Origin: Nymphalis io
Taxonomy: Eukaryota > Arthropoda > Insecta > Lepidoptera > Nymphalidae
Assembly (NCBI RefSeq): GCF_905147045.1
Contig: NC_065888.1
Span: 12,529,001 to 12,593,000 of the forward strand
Direction: 5' to 3'
Length of the DNA: 64,000 nucleotides
Position 1 is the stretch's first letter, and each line of letters begins with the position of its first letter. This document shows positions 35,347-48,414 of this stretch, in pieces. Below the pieces are notes generated by a model. That model saw nothing but the letters and a program-made list of their open reading frames with translations. It had not been told where the DNA came from and ran no database searches. Position numbers and translations under genes: made by a program.

Positions 35347-35543
35347 GAATTATTACCACGCGTTTTCCTCTTTTCATTATCATTTTACGGAAACAGTTAT
35401 TAAAGTAAAAAAATACATATTTCTACAAATAGTTGACAGATATATTTGAACATACTTAATTATATATATACGCATATAGGTACTTGTTTGTCAAATTGTT
35501 GAAAGTTTGTCATTGTTTTCATTGTTGAAAATTTGTCAGTCTG
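35347..35543 (+). repeat. Long direct repeat, copy 2 (about 197 bp)
   Basis: Same order and orientation as 33800-33995, including CGCATATAGGTACTTGTTTG and TGTTGAAAATTTGTCAGTCTG. Differences are scattered substitutions and a few small indels. Flanks outside the shared segment are unrelated. Confidence 0.85.
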
Positions 35544-36211
35544 TATATAACTGTGTTTGGAAAACTATATATAATATGTATAACTCATAATACAAGATTT
35601 AAAACTGTTTCTACTAAAAAATAAAACAATTCTCTGGGAATTGCTTATACTGAGATATCGTCTTACTCTTGAACATTTGCAACAAATGCTTCGAGAAACT
35701 GTTTTGCGTTGTCCATAGTGTTCTTTGTTGAACTAATGCTTAGGTTGTTTATCTTCGTTTTTAGTTGGTCTACTGTATACGGCAGCTTATAAATCTGTTC
35801 AGAGTTAGTAATATTCCTTACATTAAAATATTAAGGTTTATTTTAGTCTGTGGTCAATATTTTTAATTTCCATAACAAATGATAATTCATGTATAAAGAT
35901 GTGAGTAACAATACAGAATCGCTCTCTGTTTTAGCGCTGCCAGCGCCTGCAGCGGTCAAAACAACTTCGAGATCGTGTTTGGGCATGTTCCGTCATGTTT
36001 AGTGGCGCAGTCCAAAGAGTGTACATAAAATATATTATATACTGTATATACTGTCAATGCCGTAGTGATATTAACAATTCCTAAAATTGTCAAAAACAAA
36101 GCATTAATGAATCATCGTCATATATATATTAACAATTGCACACCTCGGGTTGCCGGCCAATGTTAACTACATTTGTTACCAATTACATTTTATACTCTTA
36201 CTTCTTTTAGA

Positions 36212-36317
36212 AGCTCGTCAATATTTCTGATTTCTTGACAGAAACACCCAATAACTTTAATGGTTCGACTCGGGGTTTGAACACAGGACCTCTTGATCTG
36301 CAGCCCTGTACGCTACT
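36212..36317 (-). mobile_element. Family D SINE head, left half, split by family B insertion
   Basis: Minus-strand CAAGAGGTCCTGTGTTCAAA and CCCCGAGTCGAACCATTAAA match the B-box region and downstream part of the family D SINE at 60.0 kb. The A-box part continues at 36617-36636, beyond the inserted element. Confidence 0.7.
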
Positions 36318-36610
36318 GGTGGTAGGGCTTTGTGCAAGCTCGTCTGGGTAGGTACCACCCACTCATCAGATATTCTACCGCAAAACAGCAATACTTGATA
36401 TTGTTGTGTTCCGGTTTGAAGGGTGAGTGAGCCAGTGTAATTACAGGCACAAGGGACATAAAATCTTAGTTCCCAAGGTTGGTGGCGCATTGGATATGTA
36501 AGCGATGGTTGACATTTCTTACAATGCCAATGTCTAAGAGCGTTGGTGACCACTTACCATCAGGTGGCCCATATGCTCGTCCGCCTTCCTATTCTATAAA
36601 AAAAAAAAAA
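36318..36610 (+). mobile_element. SINE-like element, family B, full length, nested in another SINE
   Basis: The best-preserved family B copy (293 bp), starting GGTGGTAGGGCTTTGTGC and ending in CTATAAAAA plus poly(A). Perfect GCTACT repeats at 36312-36317 and 36611-36616 are the target-site duplication. The sequences on both sides join into the tRNA-like head of a family D SINE, so this is an insertion into a pre-existing SINE. Confidence 0.82.
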
Positions 36611-36616
36611 GCTACT

Positions 36617-36636
36617 AGACCAACTAGATCAGTTAA
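36617..36636 (-). mobile_element. Family D SINE head, right half (A-box end)
   Basis: Minus-strand CTGATCTAGTTGGTCTAGTA (including the duplicated bases) parallels CGTTGGTCTAGTGGC in the intact copy at 60.1 kb. Together with 36212-36317 it rebuilds the order of a single SINE head. Confidence 0.65.
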
Positions 36637-37106
36637 ATATTTACGATACCCCTCTACTCATGTTCAAATTTGATCGACCGAAATATTTTAGTTGGAAACT
36701 ATCTGAAGTGAAGTGTCATTAAACCTCACGTACGCGCGGCGAAGAGCGCTTCTGTCATCGATTGATCTTCAGATTAATTCTACATGACATATTTCTAGAG
36801 ATATTGAAGGTGTATGTTAGAAAAAAAATATATGCAAGGTATAATTTGATATGATATGCTTGGAAATATATGTATTGTTTTTAATAATACTTGAATTTAT
36901 AAATTCATAGACAAAGGAAACAATTGTACTACCTTGTCTTAGGAAAAAAATAAAAATGTCCTCAAAGATATTTTTTAATTTGGCTACACTTAAACTAAAA
37001 ACCCAATATATGTGAATAGATTCGCTCAGCTAGCTATGGTTGAGACGATTTATTTAAATTCAATATTTTGTACCAATACCGATGATACATAATACTTTTA
37101 AGCTCA

Positions 37107-37331
37107 GTCGAGATGGCCCGGCGAGAATCAAGAATCTTAATCGAATACCATTTTCATCTGCTAAAATTATGTAATTAATTAAAAGTAAGCATCATGAAGA
37201 AACCTGTATTTGTCAGATGAAATGCTGCCACATGTGTAGCAACTTGTATGGGGCGGCATAGTGGAATAAGCTCCAAACTTTCTCCTGAAATTAATAGAAA
37301 ATGTTAATAACTGGCTATTACTTTTACTGTT
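37107..37331 (+). mobile_element. Decayed Metulj-like SINE
   Basis: GTCGAGATGGCCCGGCGAGA (head), CATCATGAAGAAACCTG, TGCCACATGTGTAGCAAC, GGAATAAGCTCCAAACTTTC and a GGCTATTACTTTTACTG end match the family order. Confidence 0.68.
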
Positions 37332-40300
37332 TAAAAATAAAGTATAACGAACGAGTCGAAATTAAAAATATATTTCAAATAATAATATTGACTTTGAAGT
37401 GAAGAATTAAGCAACATGCATTATACATAATTATGTAAGAAGGCGAAGAGGACAATGCGGGGCCTGTGTTTGCTCTTCGCCTGCGCCTGCGCCTGCTCAA
37501 ACAACGCCGACTAGAAGCTATTTCTTTACCTTTTTTCTCGCAGCTACTACAGTAACCTCTACTGACGGTCACGGCTTAGTGTGTGGTCGTTGTGCCGTCG
37601 TTTTTGGAAATAAAGTCAAGAGATATTAAGTGTAGGTGAAAGTTTGAGTATTATAGTATACATTGGATCTTATATATTATTCTTCATTTATGCAGATCAT
37701 TATCGTTTTTTAAGTCATTTTATTGTTATAATTGCAATGCCGTTTAATATTTTCACTCTACTAAAAGCAGCATAAATGTGCGATAAATATAAAATTAAAA
37801 CAATATTAATAAGCTATTTTAAATTGCTATAATCGATTATATTACTGGTAAAGCTGCTTTCTTAGAGTAAACTCCTCTTTTGCTTTCTCACACTATTTAT
37901 AGGTACTCACTTCTATGCCTACACTAATATTGAAATTAAATTTATAATGTATTTAAAATATATTATACATAACTATATATATACCTTAAATGTTCTTCTT
38001 TTTAAAAATAACACAATTTTTATTTAAAGTGAAAAATACCTCAATAAGTGTTGCTATTAAAAAATATTTATAAATTTATATGTAACTTTACAAGAGCCCA
38101 TGTCAACAATTATTATTGCAAGTCGCAAGCTATCAGAGGTCAAATTTATTATTGAACATCATTTGTATTATTTATAATTATACTCCTTAATAATATGTAA
38201 ATGAACTTGTTTATAAATGAAATAAAACAAATAAAAGTCCTTATTCTTTTCTTCCTTATTCCTAACAGTTTGAGATCATCTAGTAAGTGTAAATATTTTT
38301 TAAAAGTATACATCTGTAGTTGGTATTATGTATGTGTGTGTGCGTTGTATGTCTATGTGTTTATAAGTGAAACATAGCAGCCCATTTATTTTATATTATT
38401 TGGGCTTGGCTCCTTCAGACAGCTTTGTACGATATCTATAGCCTTTTAATAGAAAACCAGTTCAGTTATTTTTCACTTTTAATGTAAATTATTTTATATA
38501 TAAAGTCGGTTTAACTTTTTATTATTTTCCTTATTGACGATGATAGATTCATCCCCGTAGAAACAGTTTCAATTAAATATAATTAATCCTAGAATAAAAG
38601 TAATCTCACAATTTTTTTTCATTAATTATAAAAAGAAGCGATTATGACATTGTACATTTCTTAGAGAACATGTGACGACTCTATTATTGTGTCGTTTTTG
38701 TAAGCATATCGTTGCAAACATGAGAAAAATGTCCAGGTGTGTGCCGACGGTTAAATAGAGACACTTTCTTTGAGCTAACAGTAATAGACTGATTACGGTT
38801 ATTATGAGATTGCGAACAAGCCCAGTGCCATATACGTGCAAATACGAGCGCATCGTCCTATCGTAAATCAAAGGTTTTTACAGGGACCGCGCACTTCTTA
38901 TATCTCGATGAATCCAGTCAACATCAATCCATTTCGGTTGGCGAATTTTTAACTTTTTCTCCGTACTGTCGGTCGTCGGCTAGTGGTATCAATCATAATT
39001 GGTCGGTTTTTGCGATTTCGAGAATCGGCGCGCTGCGTGCACGCACGTCTGCGACGAGGGCGGAGTGGGTACGGGTAGCGGGGGGGTGTCACTGTGCAAA
39101 TGCACTCGTAAACCCGACGCGAGGTCAACGCACCCCCTCTCCGCGAGTCCACTACGCCCGCGCACCCCGTCCTTATAAACCTTTACAGCTATGATATATT
39201 AGTTTGCTTATGGATTAGAAACTGAGCTCAATAACACATAGTAAGAAATAATATAAAATCCATTTTTATTTTATTTTTTTAATTATCAAAACACGTTAAT
39301 TACTCCACATAAAACACAATGATGACATCATCTCAAATTTCATTGGTCGCTTCGTTTAAGCCTTTAATAAATTTCATTCATTACTTTCAACCGAGCTTCA
39401 AAAAACCTTTCTTTTAATCTTAGTCTCAATGAATTTTGAAAAGATATGTTCATCTGTGTACTTGTTAATAAAAGTTATTTGAATATAGTTTCTATAACCT
39501 TCGTAATAAGGGCTACGCATGGAGTGTGCACGAGTTTTGACAGACTATAATTATGCGTGTAAATATCGCTGCCTTAGACGGTGCAACTCCGGTGCGGCTG
39601 ATTTTATAATGAAAACCGGAAAGAGAAGGAATCGTACATGTTCACATGTCTCGGCGAGTTGATACGGGAGTCTTTTTAACGCTTACACAAAGAGATAATA
39701 GAGTTATAGTTAATATTGAAATCGTGAACGGTATGATATTTTAAATTGAATAGTTCGCTAAAAATAAACTTCAGATAATTTAGTAGGTTTTCCATGACTT
39801 CTCGCATTGTGATATATATATAAAATTTGTATTAAATGCTGTTGCTAGGCATTATAAATAGATCTTCGACGTTTATGTAAATTTAATTGCGCTAAACAGA
39901 ATCTAAATAATACAATAAATACATCCAACCACGCCTATAAGTTTATTCGATTTGATATATAGATATAATTTGAATATTTTTCAACTTCCAACAACTTTTC
40001 TTAATTAAGTGAGACGGATAGTGAAAAATTTAGAAAAAAAATCTTTTAACGTAAGCTTTTTATACAATTATTAAGCGATACAACAGAGAAATTGTTCATT
40101 AGGTACGTCCGCACCTATTATATACTATACGTATATAGGTGCAATAGTTTTACTATATACATGCTATCTAAATACAATATATATTATATATATTATCTAC
40201 ATTTAATATTCCTTTCGTTTAAATAAGTTCGTAAGTTCATGTCTATCAATGCTATGTTTTAAATAAATACTTATCCATTTATATTATAACATTTATTAAA

Positions 40301-43300
40301 CTGATCAAAAAAAAAAATTAAAAAGAAAATAAGGTATCAAATTTAATCAGCATAATAGTTTATTATCTAAGTTTTACACGCTCGTGAGAATCTTGAACCA
40401 GGTTTGAATAAAAATTTTCACTCCAGTATGAAAATTGTTTTAATTTTGTTATAATGCCGTATTTTGTACAAAACATATTTATAGACTATGCTGGTAGATT
40501 TTACTACAAACATAATTTATATAATCATATAAATATATTTATTCAAAAAATATTCTAGTGTTATTTATTTTTAGTTGTTTTTCCTTCACCACTTAGCTAG
40601 GCGTTAATTTCAATATATTTTTAATCTTTAAAAAAGTATATTGGATAAATCATTTTTTTAGTTTTTATATCATCCGTTTCCTTTAGAGGTCGCGCTTGAT
40701 AAAAACAAACAAACACAAACTGTATAATATTAACAAAACATGGCCATCATTTATCAATTTATATATATATATTTTTATAATCAAATTTCATATGTACATA
40801 TTAAATAAAATGCTTATTATAATCCGAAGGAAGTCTTAAATTTATTGTAATAAATGTAAGTTAAGTTGCCAAGTGTGGCGGAGCGACAGTCACACGGCGT
40901 GCGCCAACGCATGTCGAGGCGAACGGCCTCGCGGGAAACAATGCGTCCTATTATTTAACTAACCCCCACATGACCCTATTAGCTCCTTCACAAACCTACA
41001 CTTTAAATATTATGTTAAGATACGTACAGAGTTGCACTCAGAATAAATAAACCTTATTGAGAAATAAAAACCTCGAGTCGGCATCTCTTGATTGTACTGT
41101 GTTTATTAATAACATATAAATAAATAGTGGAGGCATTTAAAACAGTGTATGTTGTACTATTGTGTACTAAATACGTTAAAAAGATACATTTCAATTAATA
41201 ACATTTTTTAAATTATCATATACGTATAATCCTGTTTTGTTTCTATAATCAATATATATATAATTATCATTCTGAATGAAAATAGACTAAAACAAATCTC
41301 GCGTAGTAAAATTGATCAAATGGAATTGTTGTAAATTTAATGTTTTAAGCAACTTTTTTTATCTCGTATAATTATGAATAGTAATAATTATAGTATTAAA
41401 TTAACATCTCTAAAAATAAAAATAAAATATAACCAAGTCTCAATATAAAAGGAAATAACTGGGCTGGTCATAGTACTGCTTAAAATTTTTTTTTTCTCAT
41501 TATAAGCAATATGCATTCCCACAATCCTATAGGTAAAAAGACTCATTCGTAACTAGTAAATGTTCGTATGGAAAATAAAAGACGATATCTTTAGAATATA
41601 CCATTTGAATATAACTTGGCTATATTTAAGATATAAGCGTGTATCTCGAAACCTGATTTTAACGTTACTAATACCTCGCACTTGTTGATGCAAATTTTAT
41701 ATGCGGATAACGGTTTCCGTCGGCTACATCATCGTATAATCAGCGAGATCTTGATTAATATCTACTAGTTCATATTTGGGATATATTCCAGCTATCAACG
41801 TCCTGTTATCTTGTCTGTGCAACATAATTCAATATCAAAGACTAAATAAACTTAGTTCGAATAAGCTCCAAGCCATATCTTTAAGAGAAGAAAATACAAT
41901 CCTTATAGAAATCCTAGCTTTTATTATTAGTACTACAGATAACAAAACTAATGCTATTTTATAAGAAAATGCCCATAAAACCTTAACACGACGACGAAAA
42001 ATTTATTTTGTTTTGTTATCTATAAGAAACACTAGTACCCACGTGTTTTATATTAAGTCGTAAACATTTTTACAACTTCTAAAAAGTACGTATACATCAA
42101 ATGATCGTCGTTATAATTATTATAATTGTTGTTGAACGACAATGTTACTCGAATAAAGCATGCCGTTCTTATAAACTTGTTGCTTATTATCACTTGTCTC
42201 TTCAGTTAAAAGATGGAAACAAATACAGAATTTCGACATATCCTCTACCAGGAAATAATGCGGCTTCTTAAGTGGTAAGAACCGTGCAATATGTATTAAG
42301 AGTATAATGGAGGCGCGCACGAGCGCCGAGCGCCGAACAAACACGCCCGCAGACGTGTTTCACAATGCCAAGCCAGTACAATACCTACTTTCTGAACTTA
42401 CCGCAAAGTAAATTTTACTCGTTTAGACAGCACTTCAAAGAGGTATACTATTTTTCATATATGTACAATCTTATACCTCTATAATGAGAGGCAATAAAAA
42501 TGTTACGTTGAACGTATTAATAGTTTTAATAAAGTGTATTCGTATTTTACAAGATTCATTTTAATTTAAGAGGTAAATTTAAAACGGGAAACTATAAAAC
42601 TTGTACTTTGATAGTGTAGCGCCGCAAATTATTAAACAAATTCGGACTTTACAATTTGAAAATAAATAAAATATATGGAAATCTTAATTATAAAGTTTTT
42701 CATTCGTAAATTGCCAGAATTATAACATCAAACCGACGCCGAGCTGGATCTAAACATAATAACGTCGTTGTTTATAAGTCTTTTGACCCTTCTACGCATG
42801 TAGAGGTTAAATCCGTTACGGCCGATCGTGACATTATCACACCCAAACAAATTCACCTTTTCTTGTTATAATTATGTATATCTATCACTCGGTAAGGACA
42901 TCTTTATCGCTTTAACATGGTTATTTATGATAATGGTCGAAACAGTAAGATACGCAGATCAAGTCGTTAATAGATTCGACTGAATTCGCCGCGCGACCTG
43001 CGAACTTTTTTTAAAATATTAAAACGTCAATAAATCTTTTTTAATACTCTTAAATCTGTTTTCTCTCATTTAAACAATACAGATGTCAACCTGTTCTATA
43101 ATTGGCAAGATAAGATGGCGAATTTGTGAAAAATTATGGAGTCACGTTAAAACCATGTTATAGTCTTTAATGATTAGAATCAAAGATTTTGTGTCCGAGA
43201 GATGTTTGCATGGAAGATTCTATCTCATATCAACTGAATTTTGTTTATTTTTATAGAATTGTAAATCTTTATTATACCTCTAACTTTTGCATTTCATGCA

Positions 43301-43670
43301 ATACTGTGATATGTGACCATTCAAAATAAAATATATATAAATTGTGGTCAAACATTATTTTTTAAATTAGATATAGATAAGTCGACCTGCAAATGACTAC
43401 ATTTTTTTTCGTGCAGTCGACACCTTCAGAAAGTTATCCGGCTACCTTGAGGGGGTTATATGGAATTCTTACCCATTAAAACCACTGCGATAGCCGGTCT
43501 CAGCACGAACTATTGATATATGCTATATACGATGCTAGTGCATGCTAGTGATGCAGCGCGAGGCCACCCCGAATGCCATCCTCCACAGGCATCCATTGCA
43601 CGCATCTAACGCTCATGGGTTACGCCCTAACTTTTCAGCCCCGGTCGTCAGGGCTGTGGTAAATAGCAAG
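37332..43670. other. Long AT-rich interval without recognised elements
   Basis: Apart from the GC-rich island at 39.0 kb, only small GC patches (37440-37520, 40865-40945, 42310-42360) stand out. The lack of repeats over 6 kb contrasts with the flanks. Confidence 0.5.
39000..39178. promoter_or_regulatory. GC/CpG-rich island with TATA-like end
   Basis: The most GC-rich non-element stretch (CGGCGCGCTGCGTGCACGCA and similar), in otherwise AT-rich DNA, ending at CCTTATAAACC (39169-39179). It contains no known protein frame. It could be an alternative promoter or untranslated first exon of a neighbouring gene. The composition is seen; the function is inference. Confidence 0.3.
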
Positions 43671-43926
43671 CTAATGTTAAGTGGTCACCTACAGATACTG
43701 GCAGCTATATACAATGCCAATGTCTGATAATTACTATCCCTTACAAAGACAATACACCACTAACCTTGGTAATTAAAATGTTACATCCTTTGTGATTGTA
43801 GTTAATCTTGCTCACTCACCCTTCAAATTGGAATGCTTCAATACTAAGTATTGCTATTTGGCGGTAGAATATGTGTAGTGGGTGGTACTTATACAGACGT
43901 TCCTGTACGAAGTTCTACCACCAACT
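43671..43926 (-). mobile_element. SINE-like element, family B, diverged
   Basis: Read on the minus strand, it runs from TGGTGGTAGAACTTCGTAC through CATATTCTACCGCC and CCTTTGTAAGGG to GGTGACCACTTAACAT. The poly(A) tail is no longer recognisable. Confidence 0.6.
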
Positions 43927-44587
43927 AGTCATACCTCAATCAGAATATTATAAACAACTAGAAAAAACTTGATTATAAACTTTTTATAGTAATAATATTA
44001 TAAATGAATATAAGAAAGCTACAAACGAGGAAAAACCTCTCAATTGTATTAAAATTTTTAAAGTAATTAATTATTTCCTTTAGAAGTAAGATAAAGAAGA
44101 AAGACATTAAAATTATGTCTCAGTAAAGAAATATTTTATGACAAAGATTCTGAAGCTCTTAATAGTATTAGAATATAAGACCATGTGTCAAAAAAAGTTA
44201 TAATAGGATATTAATTTTCCCGTCGAGCTAAGATGATGTAGAAGTAAAAAATGTAAATTAATAATCTTTTATTCTATATAAATGGATTATACTTACTTGT
44301 TGATCAGTAAAATATAAATTAGTATCGGTTGGGGATTCCCCTATAAGAATACTGTCCACCGAATAAAAGGAAAAACACTTACTTAGTCAATGTGAGGCTG
44401 CCGAGCCTGTTGAGAAAATTCTAACGGAGCGCACAATGAGGTTTCTTCCAGGCCAGTTCAGCACAAGGCAAGGCCTGGGTAGCACCGATAACCGGCAAAC
44501 GGCTAACCACGTCGAAGAACCACGGCAATTCAGCATTTTATCTATTGTCTCAAAACTTTGTCCTACTTAGTAAAGTGAAGACTTTAC
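43927..44587. other. Unidentified stretch with a 50-codon minus frame
   Basis: 44390-44535 is GC-richer and open on the minus strand (starting MLNCRGSSTWLAVC), ending next to a donor-like AAGTAAGTG. It may be old repeat. No family recognised. Confidence 0.3.
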
Positions 44588-44860
44588 TTGGTAGGATTTA
44601 TGTAAGCCCGACGAGTGGATGGTACCTACCCGGTACCACCAATTCATCACATATTCTACCGCTAATAAGCAATACTTAGTATTGTCGCATTCCGGTTTGA
44701 AGAATAAGCTAGTTTAATCACAGGTACAAGGGACCAAGGTGGTCCAATGACGGTATAAGAAATAGTTCATATTTCTTACATCGCCAATATCTATGGCAGG
44801 TGTTGACCACTTACATCAGGCGGCCCGATTGCACGTCCGCCTATCTGCAACATTTTTTTT
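44588..44860 (+). mobile_element. SINE-like element, family B
   Basis: Contains GGTAGGATTTATGTAAGCC, CATATTCTACCGCTAA, TTCCGGTTTGAAGAATAAGC and TTGACCACTTACATCAGG in family order. The usual A-rich end is replaced by T-rich sequence. Confidence 0.62.
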
Positions 44861-44875
44861 ATTACCCTTTATGCA

Positions 44876-45075
44876 CAGAAAGTTTCGATTTGAAAGATGA
44901 AAAGTCAGTGTAATTACAGACACAATATGTAACATCTTAGATCTTTAGGTTAGCAGAACATTAACGGTGTAATTAGTGGCTTTTACTTCTTGCAGTGTTG
45001 TATTTATGGCCACTGGTGTAAAGTAAGTTTAATGCTCCTTTGTTGAATAAAGGATTTCGATTTGATTTGATTTGA
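44876..45075 (+). mobile_element. Partial family B-like copy followed by a LINE-type tail
   Basis: 44876-45020 follows the second half of family B (GTCAGTGTAATTACAGACAC, TAACATCTTAG, GGCCACTGGTG). 45030-45075 ends in a GATTT-type simple repeat (GATTTCGATTTGATTTGATT), the kind of tail found on some lepidopteran LINEs. The two parts may be separate insertions. Confidence 0.4.
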
Positions 45076-45080
45076 CTCAC

Positions 45081-47040
45081 CATAAGGAAATAAATATTCA
45101 CGTCTACTTTCCTAAAAATGTTTTATGCAAAAGGATAAAAAATATATTGTTAAAACTGACATGATATGAAACGATATGAAACTCAGCATGAAAGCAACTT
45201 CATCATCGTGCGTTGACATTTAGGACAATTTATATCCTGCCAAATAAAAACGTCGCTGATAATCAAAGCCAACACCTTAATATCCGACGATCATGCCAAC
45301 AAAGCTTACCCTTAAAATAGATTTTACAAAGAATATTAAGTAACATCTCATTCAAATTTTATTGGTAGCTTTTTTTGTCAAAATATTTTAAACATCATAT
45401 GCAAAATTAAAATATTCGTAAATAAATGTTTTTTTTAAATAAATCGTCTTAAGCGGAATTTTAAGAAACGGTACCGTATACGTAATATCAAAGATGAGAA
45501 ACGCAAGTTTTAATGTCAATCGGTCTCAAACAAAAGTGATACTTATCGGTTTATTATTTGCAATACTGTTTTTACTACATACTATCCGATTTTAAATCGA
45601 ATTTTAATAAATTTCTTAGAACAGACTTGGGGTTGTATATCGTTAAATATTGTCTATAAATATAATTGTCGTTATTTCTAATAATCCACCTGTACCATCT
45701 CCTTATAATAGATTACAAAAAGTTGTTACCATAAAATTAATGCTATATCTATATAACATTATATATGTACCTATTATATCATGTAAAACAAAGCCAATAC
45801 ATTAGATTTTAAAATAACAAAACGAATAAAGCATTATATGTATAGAGTTCTATTCATTTCTGTCTTGTCTGTAAAAGGTTCAGGCCCATTCATAGCTGTA
45901 AGTAAGAAGTAAACGTTGAAAACATTTTAGCAATTATAGTATAAATACTGGCAAAACCATTAAATAAAGACAATTACACGTAATACCATCACAACTCGAC
46001 TAACGTGCCCATTAAATGAAAAAGGGGTTTACCCTCAAAGTGTATTAGTATGTCCATATGTCTCAATCCGCTGCTATTTCGAATGTATACTCAATTATAG
46101 CGCAATCGGAGAAAGTAAAGAAAGCGGTTAGGAAGCTCAGAACTTGGAAACACAAACACCTCAGAGCTTGGAAAAAACAATAAATAATATAAATATATAT
46201 ATTTATTTTTTCTTACACTTCGATAATTTTGTTTTCGTTAAATTGAACAACATAGTTTGCGCATACATTTCACCTCATTATGCAATCATTTAAACTCAAA
46301 ATTTGTGGACATCTATAGTATAAACTGCACAAAATATATAATTAAACATCGAATTATAACTAAACATCGAAAACTGTCGTCATTGCTACTTGGATACTAA
46401 ATTAAGAGAACATTTCATGAAAATTTGTGGGTATGGCTTTTTCAAATGATAATTTAAACAATCATAAATTTTAGTTTATTTTTCAATAGCAGGTCGTGAC
46501 TTGGTCCTCTTGAAAGTCGGATTTTTACGATTTATTTATAAAAAATGCATTTTCATGTTTGTGATAAATGTATTCAATGTACACACGGATCTACTGATTT
46601 ATTTTATGTATAGATCTGTAACTTATTATATTTACTTCTGGTATAATTTTAAATATTTTTTATTAACTTATATATTATAGAATAATGAAACCTCCAACAA
46701 AAACAATTTAAAACAGTTCAATATCTGTATATAATATTGTTTGCAAATTGGAAATACAATCATACATCACAATGCCAGAAACGTCGAGAATTTGGCCTAT
46801 TGGGATCTGTGATTGTGATCGTTAGTCGTGGAGACTAATTCCTGAGGGCACTCCGATTTCAACCCGAAATATTGATCAATAGTTGATGATTTACGAGTAT
46901 GCAGAAATGGGGTAAATCGAAATTTATGTATATAGAATGCATCATATTAGCATGTCGACTTTAGTTACTTTAATATATATCATTAAATAAATATTATGCA
47001 CATATTATATTTTTTATATAAAATAGGTAATGATAATAGT
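45081..47040. other. AT-rich, no supported feature
   Basis: No gene or element recognised. A mildly GC-richer patch is at 46770-46880. Confidence 0.5.
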
Positions 47041-47287
47041 AAATAGGCTCCTGATGGTAAGTGATCACCACTGCCCATGGACATTGGCACTGTAAGAAAT
47101 ATTAAACATTCCTTACATCGCCAATGCGCTACCAACCTTGCAAACTTACGTCTCTTATGCCTGAAGTTAGTGTTTCACTTGCTCTTCAAATAAGAACCCG
47201 AAAATCCTGCTTTTGCTGTTTTGCGGTAAAATATCTGATGAGTGGATGTTATCTATCCAGACAGGCTTGCACTAAGTCTAGTACTAA
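47041..47287 (-). mobile_element. SINE-like element, family B, diverged
   Basis: Minus-strand copy recognisable by TCTTACAGTGCCAATGTCC, ATTTTACCGCAAAACAGC and CAAGCCTGTCTGG. It is preceded by CCTGATGGTAAGTGATCACC, the family's 3' block. The tail is degraded. Confidence 0.6.
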
Positions 47288-47384
47288 GTCAACATTTTTA
47301 AATTAATTATAATTTACTGTTAAATTCTTATAAAGTCTAAGCTGAGCTAAGGCATGGAATGTAAGCACTGCCAATTTCCAAACT

Positions 47385-47497
47385 CTGATAGTTTCTTGAG
47401 AGAAAACCTCAATAGCTTTATAATAGCGCGAATTGGGTCTTAAACCTAAGACCTCGTGGTTTGCATTATAAGCTGCCACTATACTAAAGAGACAACG
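47385..47497 (-). mobile_element. Decayed family D SINE head
   Basis: Plus-strand TTCTTGAGAGAAAACCTCAA, GAATTGGGTCTTAAACCTAA and ACCTCGTGGTTTGC follow the inverse order of the tRNA-like head at 60.0-60.1 kb. It lies close to a family B copy. Confidence 0.5.
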
Positions 47498-48414
47498 TAA
47501 ATAAATGCTTGTACCGTAAGCGCAAAGTTGCATGTCTTCGGGTAGTTTCAAACACGTATTTGGCCAAAGATTAAAATATATGGGGCTTGGCAAGAACTCG
47601 CCATAAATATAATTAGTTCCTTTCAAACCAACCATATATTTAGTTTTTAATTTTAGATATACATATTAATAACCTCATAAGCATTTTATCCCAATATATC
47701 ACTTAAAATACTTAATTGAATATAAGTTTTGAATTATATTTAATACATAAACAAGAATGTCACGTCTTGCTAGATGCTTAAAATTTTTATAAAATGAAAA
47801 ATTAATATTACTCTATGATGTAATTTGCAATATTGCTCCAATAACGCAAATAACGCAATTTTTATTTACGTATATCGTTCTTGCTTATGTATTGTATATG
47901 ATTAGGCTTCCTACCAAGTCATGCTGTTTCATTTTGATGTTTGTAAGTGGGCTGTGGACTTAGATGTGGAAAAGCCACGGGTGGCCTTCATGTTAATAAC
48001 AAGTTTACTTAGGTACCTAGTCGATCATATCTAGGCTTCCAGAAACCGTATCGACATTGTTTATTTCTAACTGGTGCGAATGTATCGTTGGGTTTCGTCC
48101 TCGTATTTTCAGTTTAAATTTAAGCATCCTGGAAATCTTTCTAATACTCACTTGTAGGAAAATGTTACAGAACTGTATCTGCTTATAAATTAATGTAATA
48201 TTTGAAGGATAATCGTTGTAATACAGCAAATATTTTTTTAATTTAATTCCAATATATATTTTAATATGTTTATAGTATTTTTCATGTGAATATAAAAAAT
48301 AAATTCGTATATAGAATACTCTTGATATATTTTAGAAACAGATTAGATTAATCTCTCTCCTATCCTTTGTGAAAATATACATATTTAATAATATGCGTCA
48401 ACTGTTTTTTTTAT

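Noticed and set aside
33800..35543. LTR retrotransposon
   Set aside because: Repeats lack TG/CA ends, and no primer-binding site or gag/pol similarity lies between them.
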